The position numbers and the translations under genes are program-made. Below are positions 1 to 13,245 of a stretch of DNA of 64,000 nucleotides, in pieces (the stretch's first letter is position 1; each line of letters opens with the position of its first letter). The notes under the pieces were generated by a model. That model made no database searches, was not told where the DNA came from, and saw only the letters and a program-made list of their open reading frames with translations. Origin of the DNA: Sthenelais limicola (Eukaryota > Annelida > Polychaeta > Phyllodocida > Sigalionidae); the NCBI GenBank assembly GCA_942159475.1, contig OW804094.1:51394966-51458965 (forward strand), given 5' to 3'.

Positions 1-64
1 GAGCCCTGTATATTCAGTAGAATGCACTTATACAGCGCTCATTTTACTATTATAATTGTTCTAA

Positions 65-82
65 CCCCCCCCCCCCCCCCCC
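65..82. repeat. poly-C run
   Basis: Uninterrupted run of 18 C. Similar C or G runs occur near 10469-10496, 12710-12722, 19717-19731, 29556-29569, 32502-32526 and 53311-53324. Lengths of such runs are often unreliable in assemblies. Confidence 0.9.
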
Positions 83-696
83 GACCCCACTATATGCTAT
101 GACACACGTTGGTCATTATTCAAAATCTAAATTATTGTCTCTCTCAGCCAACATAATAATTCTTGATACATTGGGCTAATTAATTAGTCAGTAATTTTGA
201 TGTTGGCATCGCGGGAACCATGTTATGGGTGAACTAATATTGCTGTGATCTCATTCTTAACGCTACTGATACATGTTTCACATTGGATGACTCTGTTGCT
301 TAACTTAATATACCAGTATTTACTGACCTTATCACAGTGAACTGTAGAACACTACTACGTTAGGATTAATCTCTCCTGAAGAGAGCCAGGTGTATCAAAC
401 ACATTCATTCATTCTTTCCAGCTTTCGAATATTTAAAACAAAGACACTTTTTAACGGGTTGGCAGTAACCCTCCCTCATTATTTAATTATACAAACATTC
501 TATTGTATATTTCCATACATACATGTCATCTTCCTTTCTTCCCCCCATTTCCTTTTGTACATAAAATGTACATAAAGTCTTCGATTGGCATATTACGTCG
601 ATGAACTTGGAGCATCTTTATTCCTGATATTTTGTTGTTTATTTTTCATTTTGTGTCAATTACGGAGATTAAAAACAGTTTATCTTGTGCTTGCAG

Positions 697-3600
697 CCAA
701 AGGCTTGGACCATATAGCAGAAAATATACTTTCTTACCTGGATGCCAAGTCTCTGTGCTCTGCAGAGTTGGTGTGTAAGGAATGGTACCGTGTGATCTCC
801 GATGGAATGCTCTGGAAAAAGCTAATAGAACGTATGGTCAGAACAGACCCACTGTGGCGAGGTCTCGCTGACCGCCATGGCTGGTATGTGCATTTATTGT
901 TACTGTTATTGAAACTATTTTTTACGAATTATAAAAAAATCTAAACATTAGTATGCCTGCTTGAAAAAGAATGCCTGCTATCATATAGTAGTCATATCAG
1001 TTTTCAATTAAACCCTACCTATTATTACTTTTCAAAAATACTATTTAATAAGTACCTTTGCAGATGTATTTCCCACTGTGATGGGGATATCATAAAGGAA
1101 GCTTTATCATGTATAATATCATAAAGTATTCTTCAACATTCTTCAACATAGCAACATTGTTACCATAATTACTGCGACCAGTAGACAGGTAATTTGACTG
1201 CCCCTGGCACGTTTCCTATGGGTAATGTATATATAGACGATGAAGACTGCTAGAACACGCTAAAACTTTTAACTGTAAACCGCTGTAACCGTAATATAAA
1301 GGACTTGCCGATAACTGTCACCGTTATTTGTTATATAAAATATTCTTCCTGTTTCTAGGGGAACCTACCTATTCAAACCAAAGGCAGGAGAATTTCCCAA
1401 GGATAATAAGTTTTACCGACGACTTTATCCCAAGATTATACAAGATATTGACGTAAGTGATATAGATCTTATCTCAAGTTGATCTGAAGTTTGTGCCCCT
1501 CTTTTTTACTTAATATATAGTACACACAATCCGGATAGCTGATGATAAAAGCGTTTGTATTCTATTTTAGTGTCAAGCTTCTAGAAAACTATTTTTTTCA
1601 AATTGATAGTTACTAATATATTCGCTTCTGTATGAGTTAGGTGCTTTGCCTTACCATTGTCTGAATTTCAATAATACGATTACAGAGAATAGAGAATAAC
1701 TGGCGGACTGGACGACATACTCTTCAACGAATTCACTGCAGGAGTGAGACTAGTAAAGGAGTTTATTGCTTGCAATATGATGACCAAAAGATTATTAGCG
1801 GTTTGCGAGACAATACAATTAAGGTCAGTATTAATTCTTAGGTTAGCAGAAGATGCCTTATTAAGTTTGACGGTCTACTACCCTATCTTATCTTTTATCT
1901 TCAGGTTTAATTTGACCAAGAAATCAGACCGCAACATGAGTATATATACACTGAAAACTTAGTATTTTTTTCTCCGATTTAAAACAAAAAGAAATGACGG
2001 ATGTTACACACAAAACACAAGCAAAAGTATTGTTACGGGCGGAGAAATCGCAAGATATTGGAGAAAGTTTTGGATTTGGTCTGAGAGATGTAGTATACCA
2101 TTTGGTTCTGTTTCTGTTGGAAGTTACATCATATTGTAGATAATCGTACATGTTACCATCTCTGCAACGATTTTATTTTCCAAAACGAATTTTAGGGGGA
2201 CCAAATCACCAAAAACCGTAAAGTTCATGGTAATTCCTTAGCAGCAATAACTTGTTGGTTGTTTTTTTTTTCTTTTCAAAAACATTCTGTTTAATTCTGA
2301 AAGATGTCGTGATTGATAGCTCTTTTCTAATAATTATACGTATTTACGTTTGTAATCCTTTTCCTGCTAGATATGGGACCGCAATACTCTAGAATGTGTG
2401 CAGGTGCTGACCGGCCACACTGGCTCGGTGCTCTGCCTTCAGTATGACGAGAACATCATTATATCAGGCTCCAGCGACTCCACCGTGCGTGTGTGGAACG
2501 TCAAGACGTGGGAGATGCTTAACACGCTCATCCACCACTGTGAGGCTGTCTTACATCTTAGGTTCTCCGATGGCATCATGGTCACCTGCTCCAAGGACCG
2601 ATCCATAGCCGTGTGGGACATGCAATCACCCAATGACATCAACCTTCGGCGAGTGCTGGTGGGGCACCGGGCCGCCGTCAATGTGGTTGACTTTGACCAA
2701 AAGTATATTGTATCAGCATCAGGCGACAGGACCATTAAGGTTGGTGTGACGGGAAGACATTTGTTAATTAACCAATTAGTTATCGTCATAGGGATTTCCG
2801 TGCATAATGAATAATTACCTCAACACATGAAAATAGAACCTGTGAACATTAAGTTCTACATCAAGTGCTGTATATTGTTTCCCAAGTAATGACAGATCTG
2901 AAGATTTCATTTTTAAGTCGAACCTTATCGATGTTCTAGGTTTGGAGCACTTCCACGTGTGAGTTTGTGCGTACCCTTAATGGCCACAAACGAGGCATTG
3001 CCTGCCTGCAGTACAGAGATCGTCTGGTCGTGTCAGGATCTAATGATAACACAATCAGGTGAGTCACAACAAAACTAGACAGGACAAAGCAAATGATTGT
3101 GTCCCTTGTTTTATTGCCACAGGCTTTGATAAGTAACCATTCAGCTTAGTACATTGTGTTCTGTTCTGTAAATAATTCGTGGTTAAATTAATAAGATAAG
3201 GATTAACTTTATAAAAAAGAAGTTTACCTCTTAAAATACGATGGTTTATGCAATTAAAAGCTTTGGCTACGTCAAAGTAGGTAGCTATTGTAATTTTACT
3301 TGTATCAATACCTTTTAAAATTGGTTCAATAAATTCAAAAACGGATCTGTTCGTCGACCTTCCCTGTCTGAATCCTCCCTGGTTTTCACCGCATTATATA
3401 ATTGAAAAATTTCCAATCTCCTCCTTCAAAACATTGATTGTATCAGATAATATGTCAATGAACTCGCGTTTACAACCTGCCGGAGGGCGGTAGACATTTA
3501 CCAGGATAAGGAGCCGTGCTATGGTCATTTTGTGATGCTTTGACTATAGTTTCTTATCTCTGGCGGCCGCAGGCATTAAAGTCAATATTCATATTGTACG

Positions 3601-4932
3601 AAACTTCGCTGAAACACTTCTCTATACCAAAGACCCTATGTTCTAATTCAACTTTTCCTTTTTTCCAGGGATCGCCTTGTTATTAGCGGCAGTTCTGATA
3701 ACACTATAAGGTTGGTAGTCTTACCACAGATTACAGTTATGATTAATCCAATATTTGCCCCGTATCAGGGAGGTAACAGTATAATTATCATACCTCCCTC
3801 CCTGTATAGTTTTGGTTAAGTGGAAATCAAAGCTACCAATTTGCTTGTGAAAATTTACTTTGTTAATGTTCTACTTGTAAAATTGTAAAATATACCAATT
3901 CAATTTTCATGTCATATCAACTCTAAAACTATGTTATGTTTTGTCTAGATTATGGGACATAGAATGCGGTGCCTGTCTGCGAGTATTGGAGGGTCATGAA
4001 GAACTTGTGCGCTGTATAAGGTTTGACAATAAGCGTATCGTCAGTGGAGCTTACGACGGGTATGTTGACAATTCACTGTTCCTGAATAACTATACTACTA
4101 GCCAAATTTAGCTGAAAAACGGTATCCTAGGTACCTTCAAATTTTGGCAATTTGCCAAAAACGTCCCACACTGCGAATACCTAATGTCACAGATCCTTAT
4201 AGCTAAGGTTCTAAGCTTCGATTCGATATATGACCCATGGTGGTGTTTTTTCATGCATAGTAATATCCCAAAATAAGGCCTTTTTGGGGCCTGTGTTCCT
4301 CCACTAATAATGATAACCTCAGTTCCATTAGGTCTGGAAAGTTCCAGATGATCATTGTCATGAGCGTTAACTGAATCCTGTCTCAACTATTTGTTACATT
4401 CACCGAACTTGATCATCTCTTTGACAAAAAGATAAAAGCTCTATCTTGATTTATTTTTTTTTCAAAATATTATTTGATTTATAATCTACAGGAAAATCAA
4501 AGTCTGGGATCTTGCGGCTGCTCTGGACCCCAGGGCTCCCGGAGGAACACTCTGCCTTAGGACCCTTGTGGTAGGTGGTTATATAGTTCTGTATTTTAGT
4601 TCTGCATATTGGAATGTTACTTGTTTTTAAAATTCCCCTAATTCATGATACGTTGATTAAAGTCACCCTCTAATATTTCATCCGTTTATTATACATGTAG
4701 GTGTTACATTTGTATTGAATACCATACTTTGAGGTGTCTGTTATTTTAGGTGTATGCTTAATCTTTGTTCCAGGAGCACTCTGGGCGAGTCTTCCGTCTC
4801 CAGTTCGATGAGTTCCAGATTGTGAGCAGCTCTCACGATGACACAATTCTTATTTGGGATTTTTTGAAGGTACCTGAAACGGACGTTTCCATGCGGTCCC
4901 CTTCCCGCACATACACATATGTATCTAAGTGA
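697..4932 (+). CDS. BTRC: Beta-TrCP-type F-box/WD40 protein (5' partial, spliced)
   Basis: Substrate receptor of the SCF E3 ubiquitin ligase; the family binds DSGxxS phosphodegrons, for example in beta-catenin and IkB. Exons read from splice sites and phase: 697-883, 1359-1452, 1686-1823, 2371-2739, 2940-3058, 3949-4059, 4492-4570 and 4774-4932, all in frame and ending in TGA. The first exon is the F-box ([19 protein letters not shown]). The following exons give seven WD40 blades, with [20 protein letters not shown] and [11 protein letters not shown] visible. The C-terminus [11 protein letters not shown] matches the family tail. The N-terminal dimerisation exons lie left of the window. The gene could equally be called the single invertebrate BTRC/FBXW11 orthologue. 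The family identity is very secure. An extra 42-nt exon at 3669-3710 may be included in some transcripts. Confidence 0.96.
2063..2235 (+). repeat. Dispersed repeat family A, copy 1
   Basis: This intronic stretch of beta-TrCP aligns by eye with the reverse complement of about 53905-54090 in the PPM1G locus. The best-conserved part is the end, containing CCAAAAACCGTAAAGTTCAT. No coding capacity or terminal repeats were seen. It is probably a short interspersed or decayed element. Confidence 0.6.
3190..3389 (-). pseudogene. LINE reverse-transcriptase fragment
   Basis: Read on the minus strand this intronic segment encodes a piece of a non-LTR retrotransposon reverse transcriptase. The fingers motif [11 protein letters not shown] is followed by [16 protein letters not shown], the family's catalytic-aspartate region. 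A stop codon lies just upstream in the same frame and no other domain is present, so it is a dead 5'- and 3'-truncated fragment. It sits between the beta-TrCP exon at 2940-3058 and the microexon at 3669, in antisense orientation to the host gene. The clade (CR1/Jockey-like) is a guess. Confidence 0.7.
3669..3710 (+). CDS. Beta-TrCP candidate 42-nt microexon (duplicated WD40 strand)
   Basis: A polypyrimidine tract and CAG precede it and GTTGGT follows. It is 42 nt long with phase 2 at both ends, so inclusion between exons 2940-3058 and 3949-4059 keeps frame. It would add 14 residues, [14 protein letters not shown], nearly repeating [14 protein letters not shown] at the end of the preceding exon. 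Between the copies most codons differ but only two residues change (V/I, N/S), including two serines that switch between TCN and AGY codons. That pattern implies selection on the protein. Its use in mRNA is inferred. Mutually exclusive use would need a weak internal donor (GTACAG) in the preceding exon. Confidence 0.6.
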
Positions 4933-5341
4933 CATTGCTCGGCAACTAGGGAACTTGAAAAAAATTGCTGCATCTCCCTCGTGTAAGGTTCTGGGCAGTT
5001 AGAATTGAATATTTACCAGCTAGAAAATATAGAGCTGTGTGTCGACACTTGGAAAGAGGATTACGACTGTGACATGGATTTATTCGTCTGATTGAGAGAG
5101 AGTTTGTGTTTCTTGCGGATCCAGACACCGAGGAGGACGGTCTTCTTATGGGATGGCCAAGCCATCATTTATCATACCTATGGTAGGAGGCCAACATGCA
5201 GATCATCGGAAAATCTTTGTGTCTGTGTGAACAGTTACTTCTGAGTTGCTGGCTGACACATCAGCTTGAAAAGTTGATTTCTGGAGACGGACCTGTCAAA
5301 TTGCTTCACTTGTCTTAGTAAAGGGTTGGAATAGGGATTGT

Positions 5342-5347
5342 AATAAA
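5342..5347 (+). terminator. Candidate polyadenylation signal for beta-TrCP
   Basis: AATAAA about 410 nt after the stop codon, followed within 15-30 nt by a GT-rich stretch. It is the first canonical hexamer downstream of the stop. Later ones, for example near 7043, could serve longer transcripts. Confidence 0.5.
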
Positions 5348-5359
5348 GACTGGGGTCTT

Positions 5360-8300
5360 GGGGTTGGGTTTATCAAGTGTATTATCCTTATAAATAGTAT
5401 CATGATCATCGTCCTTTCTCCGGGAAACTAACGGCGCATGAGATCCTTTTGCCTAGGAGACATGTTTCTGTTACAAAGTGAAGAAAGTTTCGGCTGGCTC
5501 CGTGGCTTGTTCTCTAATCTATAGATTTGCACCTTAAATAATATTTTTGGTCACAAATGGCCAGTTTTCTATTTTAATCTGCTGTCATTCAATTAATTCT
5601 CTTCATTGTTGAACACTTGGATATGTTTTTTTTTTCACGATGGTTTTCAGACCTGTTTTTCTTCTCACCATTTTCTCTGTAGTGTAGTGTAATATAAATG
5701 TAAAACACGATTTCACTTTTGAATTATCAAAGTTCCCGTTTTAAGGTGCGAGTCTATAGTAGTATTTAAAATAAGGCAAGTCATTACTCATTTGTCTGCT
5801 GTGTATTTTCTCGGTATAAAATACATTAAGAACTTTGTATGTGAATGGAAATGTGTGTTTCAGAGAGTGTTGACATTATACCTTAAGGATGATATGATGT
5901 GATACATCCACTATGTATACATAGCCCAATATGCGAATGCATGCTGAATTGATAGACGATGGTGTAAATGATTTGATCCATGATAACTAATCAAGTAATT
6001 TTATGGTGAAGAAAGAAATGATAGTTGCCCGTTAAGCTATCGAATTGTATCTCATTGGAATTGGATGTCTATATATATAAATATATATCTGTATATCGTG
6101 TGTGGATTTGTTTGAATGCGTTTTCTGAAAGGTGAATGTCTGACAGGGTGCTCTTATAGTTCGAGTTTATTTGTTCGAGTAAATCATGCTCCCACATAGG
6201 TAATATTCAGTACCAAAGCTACCTGCTGTTTATTTTCTTATAGATTATAATGTGTAGCTAAGTGATTTCCTTTTTCCCTTTTTAATTTAAACTTGAAATA
6301 ATCCAAATGGCATTTGTCTCATAATGTTGTAGATAACGAGAGGTGGATTGATTAGGAATATTCTTTATTTGGCTGATAATTTGCAAATTGACCTTCGACG
6401 TTGGATTTTATTTGCTAGCTCAATCTTGTTTATATCGGTGCTTTGTTCTCGTTGAAAATCAATACATATGGAAACTCCAAGGTGTACAAATTATAAAAAC
6501 TTGTAAAAACAACTTTTTAAAGTTTCTTTGAAATGCTGCGCTAATTATGTGGAGTATTATTGATGTATATTGGCGTGTTTTAATATATTTGATACTTGCT
6601 GCAAACTCTTTGGTGGTACATTTTCTGGTTGCATTCAAGGAGCATAACAAACAGAATGGTGTCTAGAATTACCGTATAACTAGATTTCTACGGAAGGATA
6701 GGGCACTTTTACATAAATTATCGTCCACAAATCTTGTGAACCCTATCCTATTCGTGTATGTCAAACGAAAAACGAAAAAATATAATCCAGAACTATGCTA
6801 AACTAAGTGTTGTATCATTTAATCCGAATATTACTCTCGTTCAATACCTCGGACGAAATAATGAAAATATGGACTACAAAATTGATGCCACTGTCCGTTT
6901 GGGTTTGTCTCTGAATGAAGTAGTTGTATTATGGGTGTATAAATGTTATGATTTTTCATAGATTGATCGAAACTGTATTGATATATGAAAATAATAGGTT
7001 TCATTTGAAAATAGCATGCATGTTCAACGATAAATGATGTTTTAATAAAGCGTAAACGTGTAGATTGAAAGTACTTAGAAGAGAAATACTTCCTAGACGA
7101 TAAACTTCTAAATGTTTGAAGTGTGCCAAGTGAGAATGTGAAAGATTAGTGTTACAAGTGGTGCGTTGCACCTCATCAAGAACCGGCTGAAGTGCTCAAA
7201 ATGTTGGCTTCAATAAGCCTCGCTGTTCCGTGTCCTCCAATTGATTTACTTACCTAGTTGGTGGATCTTGTAGCTCTTTGCCATATCCCCTGCCCCTACT
7301 TTGATGACTCCGGCACAAGGAAATTAGTAGACTTCTTTTTTAATTCTCTCCCATTTATAGGATATTATTTTGAACATAATGTCAAAAAAGAATCATTCGT
7401 AGAAAGCTGATTGAATAAACCACTATCCTTATATTTAATTTGTTTAGTATGTTGATGAGATGCATCAAGATATAACCAAAAATATGTGGTCTTTATTATT
7501 CTTTGTGCTGATATTCTAGTTTCATTTTGCCGATACGGCCATGATAAACTAGTTATTTTTTTCCTTTTCCAGAAGCAAATATTATTAATATTAAGTAGTA
7601 AATAATACTCTCATAACCTAATAGTCGTCCGGGTGGCAGGGACTGAAAAGTTTCTGTGTTTGCATATTTGGTATTTCCATTGGTCATTCCTTACTATTAC
7701 TACTCATTCTCATAATTGTGATTCCTATTAGCCCTTAGAGTCGCGCTGGATGATAAAATTCTCAACCGAACCGGTTGAAATTACAAAATAAAGATGCGGA
7801 AAAATATATATTCGATTGAATATTTATTCTATAATGATCTTAGAAAAACGTGCGGTTTCTTTGCTTAGAAGTTAGAGTCAGAAATATAATTTCCTTTTAT
7901 TGTCCGATCGTCTTTGGGTAGTTTCCCCTTGATGTAACAATGCAAGATACAGTAGCTTCAGGGAAATCTCTGGCTCTCCATAGTTTCTTTTTCAGTGTTA
8001 AATCTTGACTGTTCAGATAAAGGACACCCGTTTATGCATTATTTGTCGCCTTTACCGTAGCGTCTGATAAGAGTCTTGTAAAAAGGTTCAAGGCTTAGCT
8101 TGAATTCTTGAATCCGACTTTTGAATTTATTCCAGATAATTTTGCCATAGGGTGACGGTAACATTTCGCGATTGAATTGCGTGTGATTCAGTTAGAAATA
8201 TTGGCTAGATCAGTCAAGTTCGCTCCCATATTGTTGGACCGATGAAAACCTCCATTTCTCCCAGGATTATCATTGTGTCTACATGGGTATGTTTGATTTG

Positions 8301-8860
8301 GTGTGCGCTCTTACTGTTATTAAAAGTCATGTTGAATCTCCTGGAGCGCCCAAGCCACCATGTTAATTAAACAGGAACTGCCTGAATTCTGGTTTTAAAC
8401 ATGTCTTTAAACATCATGATATCATCGTGTCATTATTGCGTAGACAATGCCTCATTCACTCATCCCATGTTGTTCCTTCTCTGTCCGTTTGATACTAAGT
8501 ATGTTATGAGACGAATTCCCCAAGTATGAGGCTTCTTCTGTGTAAGTTGCATCAATTGTACGATTGCTGAGTATTAAAACACTATTGTATTTGTAAGCAT
8601 GTTTTGTCTTATTTCCTCCATAATTTTTAATGTAGCGTTTTGTACAAATTGTTAATCTTGTCTATCTTTTTGGATCGTAGAACTATTGATGGTCTGGTTA
8701 AAAACCCAATACCAGTAATCATTAGAAAATATTGATAAATGTACATTTCAATTTAAGTTCATCTCACGAAAATACCCGAGTGAGGATTCATACTTATAGA
8801 TAAGTGGAAAACCAATTAAAATATATATATATATTGCATTGGTGGTGGGAAATGGATACA
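5360..8860. other. AT-rich intergenic or long 3' UTR sequence
   Basis: No exon, RNA gene or clear mobile element recognised. Open frames here are short and lack family similarity. Part may be an extended beta-TrCP 3' UTR. Confidence 0.5.
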
Positions 8861-8869
8861 TAGATAGTA

Positions 8870-9022
8870 CCTAATGAGAATGTGGTACAAGGGACACTTT
8901 AGCACTGGCCGAGATGTTTGTTTTTTCGTGGCCCACAAGCCAATGGGCGAGTGGGTTATGAAAAAAACAAACATCGAGGCCAGTGCAAAAGTGTCCCGAG
9001 TACCACATTTGAATTTAGGCAC
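8870..9022. mobile_element. Foldback (hairpin) element
   Basis: Two inverted arms of about 65 bp (roughly 8871-8937 and 8957-9022) are separated by a short spacer. Both arms contain a version of GTGGTAC, GGGACACTTT, GCACTGGCC and GATGTTTGTTTTTT. The open frames on both strands are by-products of the palindrome. It most likely is a MITE; a structured RNA precursor is possible but unsupported. Confidence 0.65.
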
Positions 9023-9719
9023 TATATTTACTCCCACATTGGTATGTTTAAGTATATCAAAGAATAACGAAGGCATTTTACTTACACAAACAAATACAGC
9101 CATCGATCTTGACTTGACTTATGTTGGGACCAGCCACCCAAAACCCAGGAGGAAGCTGTGATCTGATTGGTCGATGACAGTGACTATCAACCAATGGGAG
9201 CGCTTGTTACTACTCCGATCCTTCATGCGTGGATTTCCCGAAAGATTACTTACTTACAGGTTTACTTACAGGTCCCTCTCTGGCTAATAGGTCTTATAGG
9301 ACCTCTGGTGCCAGCTCGTCGTTGGCCACACTACTCCCGCCCATACAAATAGCATGTGGTACATACACCAACGTAGAGTAAACAGGGTGACCACACAAAT
9401 TTTGTTTTCAAATTCCCTGTGTTTCCCCTGGGCAAAAAACAATCTTCCCTGTGATAAATAAGGAACAAAAAGGTTGCCAGAAGCTCTGGTGGCCCAGTGA
9501 AATTCCACAATCTTTACACAAAGGACACAATGAAGAGTAGGCCTACATTCCCAGCACATACAACATATTCATAACACTGTTGAAAAGCTGTTATTATTTA
9601 AGTTACAACAACAGGGTTCCCAGTCCAGAGAAGTATTGCCGCCAGAATCGTTGAGAACATTTGTTTCCTGTGATAAATTAGTTGCTTAGAGTTAACCTTA
9701 TAAATTGTTGACTGACAGC

Positions 9720-10170
9720 ATTGATATGTGCCCACCGTCCGCCGCCATCACCACCCGGGACGCGCGGTCCCGGCCGCGATGACTAAACGTTGTGTTGCTG
9801 CTCAGAAAGAAGGGTTGTCAAGTGTTTTCCCAGGCGATGTCTGCCGCTGATCGATGGCAGAGCCATACGATGACGCAGACAATTAGATTATATATGTTGT
9901 TACCTTTTTTAATATGATAATCCTAGATTCTTTACGTTTGTTTTGACGCCATTGACGAGCGTGACAGTTTGACTTGGCGGAAGTGAGCCCCGAATCGCGC
10001 AGGCGCAGAGGAGACAAGCACCTATGGAAATCTTTATGCAAGCTTACCGATGGACGTAATGGTGGGCGCTTCGAATCATTTAATAGATCGTTGGTCGTAA
10101 TTTTCGGCGTTTTTTACGACGACCTGTGCAGTAAATCTGACTGGCTTGTTCGGTATAGGTAGGCCTAACT
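9720..10170. other. CpG-rich segment, no gene recognised
   Basis: This stretch is richer in CG dinucleotides than its surroundings. It could be an unmethylated regulatory region or the remains of one. I see no exon with family similarity. Confidence 0.3.
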
Positions 10171-10468
10171 AAAAAGAATCTGTAGGCGGTTGTGGACGAA
10201 ACCGGCATAAATTTTGAATTAAAGTGTTTTCTTTGCGCCCCTTGTCCTAGTTCCGTTCTTTGGGAGGTATGGAGGGCCTGGTGTGATATTTTAGAAGCAG
10301 CTTCGCTTTTGCAGGCAAAAGGCGGATGTGGCCCGATTGGTCTAGGGAAACTGAAATTTAATAAAATATATAAAAAAAATGCTACAACTGTTTTGCCAAA
10401 GCCAGTGTTTAAAGTAGGTACGGCAACCAATATTTATCAGGCAAAGTTTGAGAGAGGTCCCACATCTT

Positions 10469-10496
10469 GGGGGGGGGGGGGGGGGGGGGGGGGGGG
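10469..10496. repeat. poly-G run
   Basis: 28 consecutive G. The glycine run predicted across it is an artefact of the homopolymer. Confidence 0.9.
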
Positions 10497-10559
10497 ATCG
10501 CATCAAGACCAACCCTCTATTAAGACCAGTTTTTCTCAGTACAAAATTGTGTCCCTCTA

Positions 10560-13240
10560 TTAGATGCTTAAAAAACGCCGGCTATAGAGACCACCTCACG
10601 TTGTGACCACCATTTCCCAATCCTTATATAAGAGCCAAATAAACCCACAATATTATGATCCTGATTGTACATGTGTTGTGGACACTTGGGGGGGGGGGCA
10701 CTGCTAATACATTCATATCATGACCATTGGCTATTATGACTCCAAGTATAAGCCTCATAGGGGCGTGCTGTCGAATAGTCTCTCATATCTTTGAGTAGAC
10801 GTGTACCATTGATATGATCAATATTTTGTCAGAATAACATTTTAATCGGTGAATTACTTACTTTTAAGGTCCTTTAAAACCTCGAATAAATATTACTGAC
10901 TGTGCCCTGCTGTAGAATGTGAGAATTGCAACAATTAAAGTAACAAACTAGGGCTTAGGAGGTGTATTTAGGAATGTTTGGTGTTGGATGCACCAAGAGT
11001 GGTCTATGTTAGTCACCCTTTAGTACAATATTGAATAGATCCGTAGTATGATGGCATAATTCGGGGTTAAATGGTAAACCATAGTTCACATGAGGTGATT
11101 TACAAGTCAATGAGGCTCCATTTTAAAGTAATTCTTTTAAACTTTTATTAACATCATATTTTATCTTGATGTTATTGAATATTGCATTCCTCCCACCACA
11201 CACTAACGAATTAGCATTTCAGTCACAATTCAGGCAACATATCTATGATACATCCAGCAAAAAATAAATACCGCACATTCACATCTATACTGACAAGATT
11301 CCATCTCCAGGACAAACTTGAACCAACATTTCCTACGCAGGTATATTCAACAGATGTTAACGAGACAACAAAGTAATATTCAGTAGCTAAAGAAATACAC
11401 AGAAGTACTTCTGTGAACGACAATCATATAACCCATCTGAAAAAAGAATAAAATTCCTTAAAGAACAATGAACTTATTGATGAAACAGTGGAATGCATTA
11501 AAACAACAATTGGGATGTAGTTCGTTTGTTAAATATAGTATAAACCTACCTACAATATAATCACTAAACACATTAAAGTCCCCATAGCGTCAGGCAATAC
11601 CGAAGGAATGAACTAAAAGTGAGTATAAATAACGATTTCTTCATCAACATTTTGTACGATGTTCCATGTTCATGGAGCCACCACGTGGCAAATAAATTAT
11701 ATGGATAATCAAATATAGCTATAACCTATATGGGTACATTTGATACTCCATACATATATGTGAGTCATGGGTCTGGTATGTAAACATAAACAATGGTTCC
11801 ATTTGGTGCACACCAGAACAAACTTCTTAAGACTATTTCCATGACTTAACTGACTTGACAACTTGGCATAAAACCAATTATGGCATGTTATATATAGTTG
11901 ATACTTATGCAAAAAATCAAAATGTGTCTGATGTGTGGATGCATAGCTGATAATGCATTTTTAACACTATATTAAGGGACGAGTTTCGCGCTTGCAGAAC
12001 TGTGGCTGCCCAAATTAGTTTTACTGTCCATAACTCTGCGTGATTTGAGCTCTCATTAAGGTCTAATTCAGGAGTCGGACTAGGGATGTGTTGGTACAAA
12101 TATCCATGATTAATTTTGCTCGTCCAAATTTACAACAATAATTATCATGTTTATCAATTACTTTAAAACAAAGAATTGTTAAATAAATGACAATGGGAAC
12201 TAGTATGATGAAGGGATAGCTTCGGTGACATTCCAAATTTCTCATTATCCTAATTGTGTACATGATAATTAAAATCATAAAAATTATTTAGTAAATGGTA
12301 AACTATTTCACTGTTCACTGCGGCTCGTCTTATCTTATAACGAAAAATTATTAGCATAGCACGCTTTTGACACTGGTTTGTTAAAACAAGCAAACAATTA
12401 TCAAAAGACAAAATGTACATTGTTTAAAACACTTGAAAACGTACTCCCCTTATTTGGAAAGATCACGTTTAAAAGAAATGCCTAATTTCAGTCCTCAATT
12501 TCATTTTCCAAACTCATATCAGTATCGGAAAGTTAATTACAATTTACAGTCATAAACGATCCATCAAATTCAGAACTTCCTCAGTTGAATTTCTTTTAGA
12601 TTATTCAAATCAATGCCCCCTCCTATAACACGCTATCGAAATGCTTTTATTCTCCCTCCTGTAGTTTTTCTCGCAATGCCTCGTACATGACGAAACTCAC
12701 CAATCAAGGGGGGGGGGGGGGGCAAGTTGGTGTTGCGATATACTCTTCACTGCCATGCATTCAAATGTATACTTTAACTCATTGCACTCTTTTAAAGCTT
12801 TCTCCCATCTTTTTTACATTGTGTATGTGATATACTTTTATCCTAAATAATAAATGAGCTGTGGTCAGTTAAATACACGCATAATTAGCGCTGCTATAAG
12901 GTAAAATTACAACCCAATTTATCGAACAACTTCAAGCTGTAAAAAAACTATTTGAAGAGCACGTTTTCCTTTATTTGTTAAAAGAACGATCGTGAACATC
13001 TTTCTCTCTGCTCTTCCTCTCCTCTCCTTTCCCCGCTCTTCCACTCCTCGAGTGAATTTCCCTGCCTATCTCCTTCTCATTTTCTCATCCCTCTTTTTCT
13101 TATCTCTCCTCTCTCTCTCACAACATAAACATTGTTGCTTTTACACTCACAGTTTAGCAGCACATGACATCTTAGAACATGAATATTCATTATCTCTTCA
13201 CTGTCTTTATTATCAATTAGTTTGTTTGATTCATTCACCG
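10560..13240. other. Intergenic sequence, possibly apyrase 3' UTR near its right end
   Basis: No coding exon or RNA gene recognised. About 13000-13120 is pyrimidine-rich on the plus strand. On the minus strand, AATAAA-like hexamers about 40 and 270 nt after the apyrase stop could be its polyadenylation signals. Confidence 0.4.
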
Positions 13241-13245
13241 AGTCT

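Noticed and set aside
585..944. 119-aa open frame starting upstream of the F-box
   Set aside because: The first ~37 codons lie in intron sequence before a clear acceptor at 696; the real exon is 697-883.
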